The notes beneath the pieces are model-generated. The model was given only the letters and a program-made list of their open reading frames with translations. It searched no databases and was not told the origin of the DNA. A program made the translations under genes and the position numbers. DNA of 64,000 nt, taken from the NCBI RefSeq assembly GCF_003254545.1, contig NZ_QJRH01000065.1:124001-188000 (forward strand), given 5' to 3'. Of the stretch, positions 17,395 through 26,851 are shown piece after piece (the first letter of the stretch is position 1; the number at the start of each line of letters is the position of its first letter). The stretch is from Flavobacterium tistrianum. Its GTDB lineage: Bacteria > Bacteroidota > Bacteroidia > Flavobacteriales > Flavobacteriaceae.

Positions 17395-18258
17395 TTATTT
17401 TTTCAAATCTATTTCTTCTGTAACTCCATCTTTGGTTACTTTTGCTAGAGTATCGCATTCTCCATTTCCATAATCAATAGTTGCCGACGCGCCATTTTTA
17501 GTAATAGAAACAATTCCTTTTACTGCGAAAGATTTTCTGCAAGAAGCATTAAATTCCAAAGGCGTTGTGATTTCTGCCGAAAAAGTGTCTCCATTAGGAA
17601 AAGTTGTAGAACCACTTCCTGTTACAACAAATACATTATCATCCCAATCAAACCAAGTGTCGTAACCAGAAGTCATTTCTTTTATCAAAGTTCCTTTTCT
17701 GGCATAAATTTTTCCGTCATCAAAAGTAATCGTTAAATCTATAGCAGCTGTAGAAACGGGATGTGGGGTCACTAATAAATTGGTTTCTTTAATAGTTCTT
17801 ACAATGCTTTTGCTTCCCTGAATTTTTTTGCCATTATGATAAAACCCTTCAAAAGTGTAGCTGATGGTTTGTGTCGAAGAAGTAAAATCGTTAGAAAAAG
17901 AAACGACCATTTTTCCTTTTACGGTATTTCCGTTATTAAGAGTACAACCTTCAGCACCAAAATCTACTGTTTTTGTCCAAGTATTATTGGTTAAAACGGT
18001 TGTGATTGTGGCACAGCTCGGAAGGTAATTTTTTATCGGTCCGCTTGGTTTTGAAGTTATGTTAAGCTGAGAACTAAACTGGTCTTCAGCAATATTAGTA
18101 ACATCCTCTACAGAGGCATCAATTTTAGAATTAGCTATAATTTCGTCGTTTGTAATCTTAGCCGAAGATCCGTCATTTGTTTTTTCATCAGAATTACAGC
18201 TAATGAAAAAAGATAATGTAATTATACATGTTCCAATTAATAAAAATTTTGTTTTCAT
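17395..18258 (-). CDS. Hypothetical lipoprotein
   Basis: The 287-residue product has a lipoprotein signal ending in FFISC (Cys21). The mature part looks beta-rich with repeated short strands, GNTVKGKMVVSFSNDF and NGDTFSAEITTPLEFNASCRKSFAVKGIVSI, and four cysteines that could pair. It ends in GNGECDTLAKVTKDGVTEEIDL. I recognise no functional family. It lies alone between a terminator and a divergent prenyl synthase gene. Confidence 0.7.
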   Translation of the reverse strand: MKTKFLLIGTCIITLSFFISCNSDEKTNDGSSAKITNDEIIANSKIDASVEDVTNIAEDQFSSQLNITSKPSGPIKNYLPSCATITTVLTNNTWTKTVDFGAEGCTLNNGNTVKGKMVVSFSNDFTSSTQTISYTFEGFYHNGKKIQGSKSIVRTIKETNLLVTPHPVSTAAIDLTITFDDGKIYARKGTLIKEMTSGYDTWFDWDDNVFVVTGSGSTTFPNGDTFSAEITTPLEFNASCRKSFAVKGIVSITKNGASATIDYGNGECDTLAKVTKDGVTEEIDLKK

Positions 18259-18401
18259 AAATAAATAGTTTTGGGTTTCTTTTACGTTAATGAATTCAAA
18301 TCAGTATTAGTTAGAGCTATTTTTGGTGGGAGTTTTTGGTTTAAGACATAAAATATTAAAATCCTAACCTAAAATACACAACGTATTTTTATTTAAAATA
18401 G

Positions 18402-18409
18402 TATATTTG
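18402..18409 (+). promoter_or_regulatory. -7 element of the polyprenyl synthetase promoter
   Basis: TATATTTG fits TAnnTTTG and lies eight bases before the ATG at 18418, leaving a leader of only a few bases. Confidence 0.6.
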
Positions 18410-18417
18410 GAGTCTAA

Positions 18418-19395
18418 ATGAATATTACGTCTCAAATAAAGCAGCCTATTTTTAACGAGATGGAACTTTTCGAAAAAAAGTTCCATGAATCGATGACTTC
18501 AAAGGTTGCGTTATTAAACCGAATCACTTATTATATCGTGAACCGCAAGGGAAAACAAATGCGTCCGATGTTTGTTTTTCTTACTGCAAAAATGGTTTCT
18601 GGCGGTACTGTAAATGAAAGAACCTATCGTGGAGCTTCAGTAATTGAGCTTATTCATACAGCAACTTTAGTACACGACGATGTGGTTGACGATAGTAATC
18701 GCCGCCGCGGATTTTTCTCAATCAATGCGCTTTGGAAAAACAAAATTGCAGTTTTGGTTGGAGACTATTTATTGTCTAAAGGTTTATTGCTTTCTATTGA
18801 TAATGGCGATTTCGATTTATTGAGAATTATTTCTGTAGCCGTTCGCGAAATGAGCGAAGGCGAATTGCTTCAAATAGAAAAAGCTAGAAGACTTGATATT
18901 ACCGAAGATGTTTATTACGAAATCATCAGAAAGAAAACCGCAACGCTTATTGCAGCTTGTTGTGCGCTTGGCGCGAAAGCCGTAATCGAAGATGATCTTC
19001 AGGTAGAAAACATGCGCAAATTCGGTGAATTAATCGGAATGGCATTTCAAATTAAAGACGATTTATTTGATTACAGCGAAGAAGCCATCGGAAAACCAAC
19101 AGGAATTGATATTAAAGAGCAAAAAATGACTTTGCCTTTAATTCACGTTTTAAATACTTGTACTCCGCAAGAAAAAAAGTGGCTGATAAACTCCATCAAA
19201 AACCATAACAAAGACAAAAAACGCGTAAAAGAAGTTATTGCTTTTGTAAAAAACAATAATGGTTTGGCTTACGCCGAAAATAAAATGGTGCAATTCCAAC
19301 AGGAAGCACTTGCTCTACTTCAAAACTTCGAAGATTCTGAGTACAAAGATGCCTTGACTTTGATGGTCAACTACGTTATTGAAAGAAAAAAATAA
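18418..19395 (+). CDS. ispB: Long-chain polyprenyl diphosphate synthase
   Basis: The 325-residue trans-prenyltransferase has both aspartate-rich motifs: DDVVD at residues 87-91 (LVHDDVVDDSNRRRG) and the second one in FQIKDDLFDY. It condenses isopentenyl units into the all-trans chain used for menaquinone side chains. The exact product length cannot be read here; Flavobacterium usually makes MK-6, so hexaprenyl or similar is plausible. The gene is monocistronic with a very short leader. Confidence 0.88.
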   Translation: MNITSQIKQPIFNEMELFEKKFHESMTSKVALLNRITYYIVNRKGKQMRPMFVFLTAKMVSGGTVNERTYRGASVIELIHTATLVHDDVVDDSNRRRGFFSINALWKNKIAVLVGDYLLSKGLLLSIDNGDFDLLRIISVAVREMSEGELLQIEKARRLDITEDVYYEIIRKKTATLIAACCALGAKAVIEDDLQVENMRKFGELIGMAFQIKDDLFDYSEEAIGKPTGIDIKEQKMTLPLIHVLNTCTPQEKKWLINSIKNHNKDKKRVKEVIAFVKNNNGLAYAENKMVQFQQEALALLQNFEDSEYKDALTLMVNYVIERKK

Positions 19396-19595
19396 TCTTT
19401 TTAATTAAATAATTAGAAAATTTGTCAATTAGATAATTGGTTTACTTTGTTGTAAATCAGTTGTGTATTTCTTGTGGTTGGAATTTAGAATTTGTTTTTT
19501 CGATTTTTTTTTACTCCCATGCAACCATTTCAAATCGACAATCGTCTATGCTAATAGAAGTCTATTTCTAAAACCAAAAACCGAAAAGCTTATTA

Positions 19596-20156
19596 ATGAA
19601 AATTATTTCGTTACATCAAGAAGAAACCAAAATCATAAAGCTGGCTGTCGAAAATAATCGTCAGGCACAGCAGCAGATTTATGGTAAATATTCTTCGAAA
19701 ATGTTGAGTGTATGCCGTCAATATATAAAAGACATACAATTGGCAGAAGATGTAATGATAACGGCTTTCATGAAAGTGTTCACCAATCTAAAAAACTTTG
19801 AGCACAAAGGAAGTTTTGAAGGCTGGATCCGCCGAATTATGGTTAACGAATGCATTTCGTATATAAGAGTTCAGAAAAAAGTAAAATTTGCCGAAGATGA
19901 ATTTTTTGTAGAAGAAAGCTTCAATGAAATCGACAGCCAATTTACGGTAGAACAAATACAGTATTTAATTGATGCTTTGCCCGACGGCTACAAAATGGTT
20001 TTCAATTTATATGCTATTGAAGGCTACAAACACAATGAAATTGCCAAGATGTTAGGAATAAATGAAGGAACATCAAAATCGCAATTATCGCATGCTAGAA
20101 AAATGCTGCAAACACAAATTACTATTTTAAAAAGACAAGATAATGGAACCGAATAA
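19596..20156 (+). CDS. ECF-type RNA polymerase sigma-70 factor
   Basis: The 186-residue product has sigma region 2 (QQQIYGKYSSKMLSVCRQYIKDIQLAEDVMITAFMKVFTNL) and region 4 (IDALPDGYKMVFNLYAIEGYKHNEIAKMLGINEGTSKSQLSHARKML). It overlaps the next gene, a membrane-anchored protein of anti-sigma layout, by 14 bases, which suggests coupled translation. The 200 bases upstream hold a single arm of the TCAATTAGATAATTG repeat (around 19421-19438) and no clear -7 element, so autoregulation cannot be judged. Confidence 0.88.
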   Translation: MKIISLHQEETKIIKLAVENNRQAQQQIYGKYSSKMLSVCRQYIKDIQLAEDVMITAFMKVFTNLKNFEHKGSFEGWIRRIMVNECISYIRVQKKVKFAEDEFFVEESFNEIDSQFTVEQIQYLIDALPDGYKMVFNLYAIEGYKHNEIAKMLGINEGTSKSQLSHARKMLQTQITILKRQDNGTE

Positions 20157-20874
20157 TTTTGAAAAGGATTTCCGTGAAAAACTAAACCAACGCGAAATTG
20201 AACCAAGCAGCAAAGCCTGGGATCGATTGGATGCTATGTTGAGTGTGCAAGAAGAAAAGAAACCTAAGAAAAACAGAAAATGGCTTTATATAGCGGCGAG
20301 TTTCATTGGGTTTTTATTGATGGGAACTTTGTTTTTCAATCAAAATAAAAATGAAGTTAAAACGCCAGAAACGATAGTTGTTGAAAAAGAAAAAGAAAAA
20401 GAAAAAGAAACTGAAACTCAAAAAAAATCGGTTACAGAACCTGTTTTAAATACTATTGATCCAGTGAAAACTGAAACTGCAATTGCTGAAAAAACTTCAG
20501 AAGAAACAGTTAATAAAGAAAAAACAACCAACAGTCAAATCTCAAATAAAACCATTAAAAATGAATCAAATCAAGTAGAGGAGTCTTCAATCATCATCAA
20601 AAACAATCAAGATAGACAATCAGTAAACAATGAAACTCAAATTGCTGAAACTTCGAAAAAAGAAAATATAGATCAGTTATTAGAAACAGCTGAAAATAAA
20701 GTTGTGGCTCAAAATCCGACCAAAAAATCAAGAGTAAAAATCAATGCCAACGATTTACTTAATCAGGTAGATGGAGAATTGGAACTTTCTTTTAGAGAAA
20801 AAGTAATCACAAAAGTGAATAAAAACCTTCAAGAAGTTAAAGTTGCTATATCTAATAGAAATCAGCAAGAGTAA
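20143..20874 (+). CDS. Membrane-anchored anti-sigma-like protein
   Basis: The 243-residue product has a short cytoplasmic N-terminus (FEKDFREKLNQREIEPSSKAWDRLDAML), one membrane helix at about 47-65 (WLYIAASFIGFLLMGTLFF) and a charged, low-complexity periplasmic part rich in Lys, Glu and Thr. The layout and the 14-base overlap with the ECF sigma gene fit an anti-sigma factor, although no recognised zinc-binding anti-sigma motif is present. The function is inferred from context. Confidence 0.7.
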   Translation: MEPNNFEKDFREKLNQREIEPSSKAWDRLDAMLSVQEEKKPKKNRKWLYIAASFIGFLLMGTLFFNQNKNEVKTPETIVVEKEKEKEKETETQKKSVTEPVLNTIDPVKTETAIAEKTSEETVNKEKTTNSQISNKTIKNESNQVEESSIIIKNNQDRQSVNNETQIAETSKKENIDQLLETAENKVVAQNPTKKSRVKINANDLLNQVDGELELSFREKVITKVNKNLQEVKVAISNRNQQE

Positions 20875-20941
20875 GAATTCACAATTTATAATTAAAGAAT
20901 CATCATCAATCAAATATTCAATCATTTTAAAACAATCAATC

Positions 20942-21970
20942 ATGAGAAATTTTACCATTTATCTTATACTTTTCTTCTTTTTAGTAGTAAGTAAAGTAGT
21001 AGGACAAGAGACTTTTGAATCTGAAACCAAAAGAATTGCTAATAAAATAGAGAAAATTACAAAAGAAGAAAAAGAAGCTTTAAAAGAAGAAGTTGAAGCA
21101 GTAAATGTTCAATTGTCTGAAGGGAAAATTACGCAGGAACAGGCTGAAAAGCGAAAAAAAGAATTGGCAGAGGCAAGAGCTGTAATTATGGAAGAAAAAA
21201 TTACTCTAGCTCAAAATGAACTAAACGATTTAGTTCAGAAAAAAGTGGACGGAAAAATAAAAGAGGATTCGGCAAAAGTGTATATGATTCGCTGGAAATC
21301 GTATAGCCATCATAAAGATTCTATTCGCAGTGAAAAGAGAACAACATCCCAATTTGTATTTGCAATGGGACTAAATAATATGATGGTCGACGGAAAACTT
21401 CAGGATTCAAATTATAAATTTATGGGATCGCATTTTTACGAATGGGGATTTACATATAATTCAAGACTGATGAAAAATGATAATCTGCTTCATGCCAAAT
21501 ACGGGCTTTCATTAATGTACAATAATATACGTCCAACAAATAACAGAAGTTTTGTAGTAGATGGCGAACAGACAAATCTAGTTGAAAATCCAGTTCATTT
21601 AACCGAATCTCGTTTTAGAAATGTGTATTTGGTAGCACCTGTACATTTAGAATTTGATTTTACAAGACCAATAGAACGCGACGGAAAAACGTATTTTAAA
21701 ACCCATAAAAGTTTCCGTTTTGGTGTTGGAGGTTATGCAGGAATCAACGTAAAATCAAAACAGATTTTAAAATTTGAAGAAGAAGATTTGAAATATAAAA
21801 CCACAATAAAAGGCGATTACAATGTGAATAATTTTATTTACGGTCTGAGTTCGTATATCGGTTATAGAGAATTGAGTTTGTATTTTAAGTATGATTTAAA
21901 TCCATTATTTCAGAATAATCTAGTAAAAGAGAATAACATATCGTTAGGACTTCGCATAGATTTAAACTAA
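20942..21970 (+). CDS. Exported coiled-coil plus beta-barrel protein of the ECF operon
   Basis: The 342-residue product begins with a signal peptide (MRNFTIYLILFFFLVVSKVVGQ). Residues about 25-110 are a charged coiled coil (ANKIEKITKEEKEALKEEVEAVN), and the rest has outer-membrane-strand character (FVFAMGLNNMMVDGK ... SLGLRIDLN). The frame extends upstream to 20843, overlapping the previous gene, but ATG 20942 gives the signal peptide. As third gene of the sigma operon it may be the envelope target or sensor. The function is not recognised. Confidence 0.7.
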   Translation: MRNFTIYLILFFFLVVSKVVGQETFESETKRIANKIEKITKEEKEALKEEVEAVNVQLSEGKITQEQAEKRKKELAEARAVIMEEKITLAQNELNDLVQKKVDGKIKEDSAKVYMIRWKSYSHHKDSIRSEKRTTSQFVFAMGLNNMMVDGKLQDSNYKFMGSHFYEWGFTYNSRLMKNDNLLHAKYGLSLMYNNIRPTNNRSFVVDGEQTNLVENPVHLTESRFRNVYLVAPVHLEFDFTRPIERDGKTYFKTHKSFRFGVGGYAGINVKSKQILKFEEEDLKYKTTIKGDYNVNNFIYGLSSYIGYRELSLYFKYDLNPLFQNNLVKENNISLGLRIDLN

Positions 21971-21998
21971 AATTACTGGTCGTTTAGTTAGTAAAAGG

Positions 21999-22025
21999 GC
22001 ATCTCGAGAGAGATGCTTTTTTTGA
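21999..22025 (+). terminator. Intrinsic terminator after the ECF operon
   Basis: GCATCTC, a four-base loop GAGA, GAGATGC and a T run. Confidence 0.85.
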
Positions 22026-22058
22026 TTTAAAATGATAAAAATTCCAGTAAGAATTGCG

Positions 22059-22066
22059 TATTTTTG
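22059..22066 (+). promoter_or_regulatory. -7 element of the dnaG promoter
   Basis: TATTTTTG fits TAnnTTTG and lies 32 bases before the TTG start codon. Confidence 0.6.
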
Positions 22067-22098
22067 CTAGCTCGCAACTTTTAAAATTTTAATACACT

Positions 22099-24171
22099 TT
22101 GATTTCACAAACCACCATTGACGCTGTTTTTGAAACTGCTCGAGTAGAGGAGGTTATCGGCGATTTTGTCAATTTAAAACGCGCAGGAAGTAATTTTAAA
22201 GGTTTGAGTCCATTCTCAGATGAGCGTTCGCCTTCGTTCATGGTTTCTCCAGCAAAAGGGATCTGGAAAGATTTTAGTACAGGAAAAGGAGGGAACTCGG
22301 TTAAATTTTTAATGGAGCATTCTCAGTTTACTTATCCAGAAGCCATTCGGTATTTAGCCAAAAAATACAATATCGAAATTGAAGAAACCGAGCAGACAGA
22401 AGCAGAAAAAGCAAATACAGATATTAGAGAAAGTATGTATCTGGTTTCTGAATTTGCGGCTAAATATTTTCAAGATGTTTTAGTGAATTCTGAAGAAGGA
22501 AAAGCTATTGGTTTGTCTTATTTTAAAGAAAGAGGCTTTACCAACGAAACCATTAAAAAATTCAATTTAGGATATTCTCCAGAAACTTGGGATGCTTTGA
22601 CGAAAGAAGCCTTAGGTAAAGGTTATAAATTAGAATTTCTGGAAAGCACAGGTTTAACAATCCCAAGAGAAGATCGTCCGTTTGACCGATTCAAAGGACG
22701 TGTAATGTTCCCAATTCAAAGTATGTCGGGACGTGTTTTAGGTTTTGGTGGGCGTATTTTAACCAACGATAAAAAAGCGGCAAAATACCTAAACTCGCCA
22801 GAAAGTGATATTTACCATAAAAGTAAAGTGCTTTATGGAATTTATCATGCAAAACAATCAATAGCCAAACAAAACAACTGTTATTTGGTTGAGGGGTATA
22901 CTGATGTGATTCAGTTTAATCAAGCCGGAATAGAGAATGTTGTGGCTTCGTCTGGAACAGCTTTAACGCCAGATCAAATTCGTTTGATAAATCGTCTAAC
23001 GCGAAATATCACCGTTCTTTTTGATGGAGATGCTGCTGGTTTAAGAGCGGCGATTCGAGGGATCGATTTGATTTTGGAAGAAGGGATGAACGTTCGTGTC
23101 TGTTCTTTCCCCGAAGGAGAAGATCCAGACAGTTTTGCTAGAAAAAATTCACACGGCGATTTAGTTGCTTACTTAGAAAACAATAGTAAAGACTTTATAC
23201 AGTTTAAGGCTTCGATTTTAATGGGCGAAGCTAAAAATGACCCAATACAAAAGGCCGATCTGATTCGTGATATGGTAGCGAGTATTTCTAAAATACCAGA
23301 TCGTATTCAGCGAGAAGTATACATTCAGGAATGCGCTCGAATTATGGATATTTCTGAGCAGGTTCTTACGAGTACTTTAGCGCAGCTTATCCAAAAAGAT
23401 ATTGCTGAAGCGAATAAAAAGCAGAAACAAGAACAAAAACCTTTTGAGGTAGTTAGAAATCAGCCTCCGCAAGCAGGAACATTTTCAGGAGGAGATCCAG
23501 AAGATCCAAGAACGGGGCCACCAGAAGGTTACGATTATCCTGGAGATCCAGGATTTTACCCGCCACAACAAACTCAAAAAGTGGATATCTTATATGAATT
23601 TGAAAGAAAAGTTATTGAGGTTTTACTTTTGTATGGAAGTGTAGAAGAAGATTTTGAAGATGTTTTCTTGAAAGCAGATGAAGAGGGGAATGTAAAAGAG
23701 GTGTCTGAAAAAAGAAAGTATAAAGTATTCGAAAAAATATATCTCAGTCTGCAGGAAGATGAGATAGAGCTATCGAATGTTTTATTTAAAAATATTTACA
23801 CGAATATTATTGATTTTTATAATCAGAATGAAACTTTTAGTTTAGATAAATATTTGATGCATTTAGAGCCTGAATTTGCTCAGGAAGTAACCAATATTTT
23901 AATGGAAGACGAAAGGTTGACCATTCATAATTGGGAAGGACAGAATATTTTTCCAAAACAAAAAAGCGAAACGATTGAGCAGAATGTTTCTGAGACCATA
24001 TTTGCTATGCGATGGTATTTGGTGTCTGCAATCATAGCAGAATTAAAGAATTCTCTTCTAACGAATCCGCAAGAAGATAATTCAGAAGTTTTAAGTATGG
24101 TGATTGATTATTCTAAACTACTGAATAATTTTTCGAAGAAACTAGGACGTGTAGTGGTGCCGTATCACTAA
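22099..24171 (+). CDS. dnaG: DNA primase DnaG, with zinc ligands lost
   Basis: The 690-residue primase has the N-terminal CHC2-type fold (residues 1-80), the catalytic core with a toprim domain (YLVEGYTDVIQF and FDGDAAGLRAA) and a C-terminal helicase-binding region after a Pro-rich linker near 450-490. The start is TTG at 22099; there is no better ATG. The four usual zinc ligands are replaced: LSPFS has S37 and S40 where C and H are expected, and WKDFSTGKGG has D58 and T61 where two C are expected. The gene is monocistronic, with its own promoter and terminator. Confidence 0.93.
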   Translation: MISQTTIDAVFETARVEEVIGDFVNLKRAGSNFKGLSPFSDERSPSFMVSPAKGIWKDFSTGKGGNSVKFLMEHSQFTYPEAIRYLAKKYNIEIEETEQTEAEKANTDIRESMYLVSEFAAKYFQDVLVNSEEGKAIGLSYFKERGFTNETIKKFNLGYSPETWDALTKEALGKGYKLEFLESTGLTIPREDRPFDRFKGRVMFPIQSMSGRVLGFGGRILTNDKKAAKYLNSPESDIYHKSKVLYGIYHAKQSIAKQNNCYLVEGYTDVIQFNQAGIENVVASSGTALTPDQIRLINRLTRNITVLFDGDAAGLRAAIRGIDLILEEGMNVRVCSFPEGEDPDSFARKNSHGDLVAYLENNSKDFIQFKASILMGEAKNDPIQKADLIRDMVASISKIPDRIQREVYIQECARIMDISEQVLTSTLAQLIQKDIAEANKKQKQEQKPFEVVRNQPPQAGTFSGGDPEDPRTGPPEGYDYPGDPGFYPPQQTQKVDILYEFERKVIEVLLLYGSVEEDFEDVFLKADEEGNVKEVSEKRKYKVFEKIYLSLQEDEIELSNVLFKNIYTNIIDFYNQNETFSLDKYLMHLEPEFAQEVTNILMEDERLTIHNWEGQNIFPKQKSETIEQNVSETIFAMRWYLVSAIIAELKNSLLTNPQEDNSEVLSMVIDYSKLLNNFSKKLGRVVVPYH

Positions 24172-24177
24172 AAAGAG

Positions 24178-24225
24178 AAAAACTCTATCTGATTTTGATT
24201 GATTCAAAAAAAGATAGAGTTTTTA
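24178..24225 (+). terminator. Intrinsic terminator after dnaG
   Basis: AAACTCTATCT pairs with AGATAGAGTTTTT across a loop of about 21 bases. Confidence 0.75.
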
Positions 24226-24266
24226 TAGGTTTTCGATTTGCTTAAATTAAGCTAGTCGAGCTGTAA

Positions 24267-24896
24267 TTAAATAATTTCTAAAGTCTTAGCTTTGTTTACT
24301 AAGTCAACCAAATTAGTAACGTTTAATTTCGTTAATAATCTCAGTTTGTAAGTACTGATTGTTTTTTCGTTCAGATTTAAGATTTTAGAGATTTCGTTGT
24401 TTTTCTTACCATCACTTAAGTAACGTAAAACTTCGATCTCACGGTTAGAAAGTTTTCTGTACAGACGCTCACTTTTGCTTTGTTTAGCAATAAGTGCCAT
24501 GTTTTTACGTACTGTTTCGTTGATGATAATTTTTCCTTCGTGTACTTTAATAATAGAATGACCTAATGTTTCAAGTTTTTCTGTTTTGTGCACATACCCA
24601 GAAACTCCTGCTTTAATTGCGTTTGGAGCGTACATTTGCTCAGCAAGATCACTGAAAATAACAATTTTTGTTTTTGGGAAATTTTTCAGGATTGATTTGA
24701 TTTCGAAGATACTTGAAAGACCTTCTAATTCTAAGTCTAGAATTAAAATGTCGATCTCCTTCGTTTGAAGGATATCTCTAACCATTGAAAAATTGCCTAC
24801 GTTGGCAACAATTGAAATTTGATCGTGGTCTTTGAAATAAGACTTAACGCCAAAGTGCGTCACAGGATGATTGTCTGCTAGACATACTTTAATCAT
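24267..24896 (-). CDS. NarL/FixJ-type response regulator with LuxR DNA-binding domain
   Basis: The 209-residue product has a receiver domain with acidic pocket D8, phospho-acceptor D54 (DILILDLELEG) and the later VHKTEK lysine, then a LuxR helix-turn-helix at about 145-205 (LSNREIEVLRYLSDGKKNNEISKILNLNEKTISTYKLRLLTKL). No sensor kinase lies beside it, so it is an orphan regulator here. Targets are unknown. The gene is divergent from nothing and lies between dnaG and nadE. Confidence 0.9.
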   Translation of the reverse strand: MIKVCLADNHPVTHFGVKSYFKDHDQISIVANVGNFSMVRDILQTKEIDILILDLELEGLSSIFEIKSILKNFPKTKIVIFSDLAEQMYAPNAIKAGVSGYVHKTEKLETLGHSIIKVHEGKIIINETVRKNMALIAKQSKSERLYRKLSNREIEVLRYLSDGKKNNEISKILNLNEKTISTYKLRLLTKLNVTNLVDLVNKAKTLEII

Positions 24897-24988
24897 AATT
24901 TTTACCTTTTTTAGAATTGTTCATGTTTTTGGAACGGTAAAAATAATAAATAAATTCTGTAATAACTCGCAGAGAATGTTAAAATGTG

Positions 24989-25795
24989 TTATTTTAACGT
25001 TTTTGGTATCAAACAAACCGGAATTGGATCCATTTTATGCTTGTTGCTGGTGTTTAATCGTTTATAAATTTCAAAGACAGATTTTTCTCTCCCTTCAAAG
25101 TCAGATGCCGTATTTCCTGACTCCGCGGCCAACATCGCCCATTCCAATTCGTCATAACTTGCACCTAATTGATCCTCATCGGTACGATTGTCTCCAAATA
25201 ATCCGTCAGTAGGAGCAGCTGTTAAAATTGATTGTGGAATTTGCAAAAATTCTCCTAAAGCGTACACGTCAGATTTCATTAAATCGGCAATCGGACTTAA
25301 ATCTACACCGCCATCTCCATATTTTGTATAAAATCCAACGCCAAAATCTTCAACTTTATTTCCAGTTCCAGCAACCAATAAACCATGAATTCCTGCTAAA
25401 TAATATAAAGAAGTCATTCTGATACGTGCACGTGTGTTTGCCAAAGCTAAATTTACTTTTGCAGTATCTTCTGTCGCAGGAACGGCGTTTTTAAACGATT
25501 CAAAAGTTTCTGTCAAATCTGTCTTAACATCAGAAACATTAGGGAAACGCGCTTTTAACTGTTCAATATGTTCTCTTCCTCTTGAAACTTGGCTTTCTGC
25601 CTGATGAATGGGCATTTCTACACATAAAACTTTCAGTCCTGTCTGTGCGCATAAAGTTGAAGTTACTGCAGAATCTACACCTCCTGAGATTCCAATTACA
25701 AAACCGTTTACTTTTGCATTAGTAGCGTAATTTTTTAACCACTCTACAATGTGCGTATTTACTTTTTCTGTCTGAATTGTGCTTTTTTTAGCCAT
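24989..25795 (-). CDS. nadE: NAD+ synthase, ammonia-dependent type
   Basis: The 268-residue protein has the N-type ATP pyrophosphatase loop SGGVDS at residues 37-42 and the family segments LANTRARIRMTSLYYLAG and VGFYTKYGDGGVDLSPIADLMKSDVY. There is no N-terminal glutaminase domain, so ammonia rather than glutamine is the expected nitrogen donor. It makes NAD from deamido-NAD and ATP. It is divergent from gldB, an arrangement known in Flavobacterium. Confidence 0.94.
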   Translation of the reverse strand: MAKKSTIQTEKVNTHIVEWLKNYATNAKVNGFVIGISGGVDSAVTSTLCAQTGLKVLCVEMPIHQAESQVSRGREHIEQLKARFPNVSDVKTDLTETFESFKNAVPATEDTAKVNLALANTRARIRMTSLYYLAGIHGLLVAGTGNKVEDFGVGFYTKYGDGGVDLSPIADLMKSDVYALGEFLQIPQSILTAAPTDGLFGDNRTDEDQLGASYDELEWAMLAAESGNTASDFEGREKSVFEIYKRLNTSNKHKMDPIPVCLIPKTLK

Positions 25796-25824
25796 AATAG
25801 TTTAAGTTTTAAGATACAGGGATG

Positions 25825-25832
25825 TATATTTG
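25825..25832 (+). promoter_or_regulatory. -7 element of the gldBC promoter
   Basis: TATATTTG fits TAnnTTTG and lies 62 bases before the gldB ATG. Confidence 0.6.
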
Positions 25833-25894
25833 CAGAATTATTTTGAGTATGCACTTACTTAAAATTCTGATAACACAAATCTAATTAAAATAAA

Positions 25895-26851
25895 ATGAAA
25901 ATATATCGCTTTGCAGTGGTTCTGTGCCTGTTTTTTTTGTCTTGCAACCAAAAAAGTAAGGTTGAAAAAGAAGTAGAAGAAATTCCTGTTGATATTAAGG
26001 TAGAACGATTTGATAAGGTGTTTTTTGAAACTAAACCGCAAGATCTTCCAAAAATAAAAAAACAATATCCGTTTTTCTTTCCTGGTAATGATGATAATAT
26101 CTGGATTCAGAAAATGAACGATCCGATTTGGAGAGAAGTTTATGAAGAGGTTCAGAAAAAGTACAGCAATTTTGAACCTGTTCGCAAAGAGTTTAATGAG
26201 CTTTTCCAGCACGTAAAATATTATTTCCCTAAAACTAAAATTCCAAAAGTAATCACGGTTATTGGAGAAATGGATTATAATGCCAAATCAATTTATGCAG
26301 ATAGTCTTGTGGTTGTAGCTTTGGAATTATATTTAGGAAAAAATCATAAGTTTTATGAGTTTCCAAATTATTTAAAAGAGAACTTTGAAGAAAGACAAAT
26401 TATGCCAGATGTGGTTTCTAGTTTTTCGTATCGAAATATTCCAAATTCTATAGACAGGAGCTTGGTTGCTCAAATGGTTTTTGAAGGGAAACAGCTTTAC
26501 GCAAAAGATTTATTGATTCCTGAATATACCGATGCTGAAAAAATAGGATATACTCCTGAACAAATTAAATGGTGCGAAGAAAATGAAGCGTACATGTGGC
26601 GTTATTTTATAGAAAATGAAATGCTTTACAGTGAAGATCCGAAATTGAGAGCTCGATTTATAGCACCGGCACCTTTTTCAAAATTCTTTTTAGAAATAGA
26701 TAACGATTCTCCAGGACGAGTGGGAGCCTGGATCGGCTGGCAGATGGTACGTTCTTACATGAAAAATAATAGTGATGTTACTTTGGCTGAATTATTCAAG
26801 CTTGAGCCAAAAGAAATCTTCGAAAAATCAAAATATAAACCTAAAAAATAA
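25895..26851 (+). CDS. gldB: Gliding motility lipoprotein GldB
   Basis: The 318-residue lipoprotein has a signal ending in FFLSC (Cys17). The body matches GldB in length and pattern: VDIKVERFDKVFFETKPQDLPKIKKQYPFFFPG and the conserved C-terminal APAPFSKFFLEIDNDSPGRVGAWIGWQMVRSYM. GldB is needed for gliding motility and surface export in flavobacteria. The stop overlaps the start of gldC by one base, and nadE lies divergently upstream, which is the Flavobacterium johnsoniae order. Confidence 0.94.
   Translation: MKIYRFAVVLCLFFLSCNQKSKVEKEVEEIPVDIKVERFDKVFFETKPQDLPKIKKQYPFFFPGNDDNIWIQKMNDPIWREVYEEVQKKYSNFEPVRKEFNELFQHVKYYFPKTKIPKVITVIGEMDYNAKSIYADSLVVVALELYLGKNHKFYEFPNYLKENFEERQIMPDVVSSFSYRNIPNSIDRSLVAQMVFEGKQLYAKDLLIPEYTDAEKIGYTPEQIKWCEENEAYMWRYFIENEMLYSEDPKLRARFIAPAPFSKFFLEIDNDSPGRVGAWIGWQMVRSYMKNNSDVTLAELFKLEPKEIFEKSKYKPKK

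Noticed and set aside
24871..25212. 113-codon plus-strand frame over nadE 3' end
   Set aside because: It is a shadow of nadE on the opposite strand with no coding features of its own.
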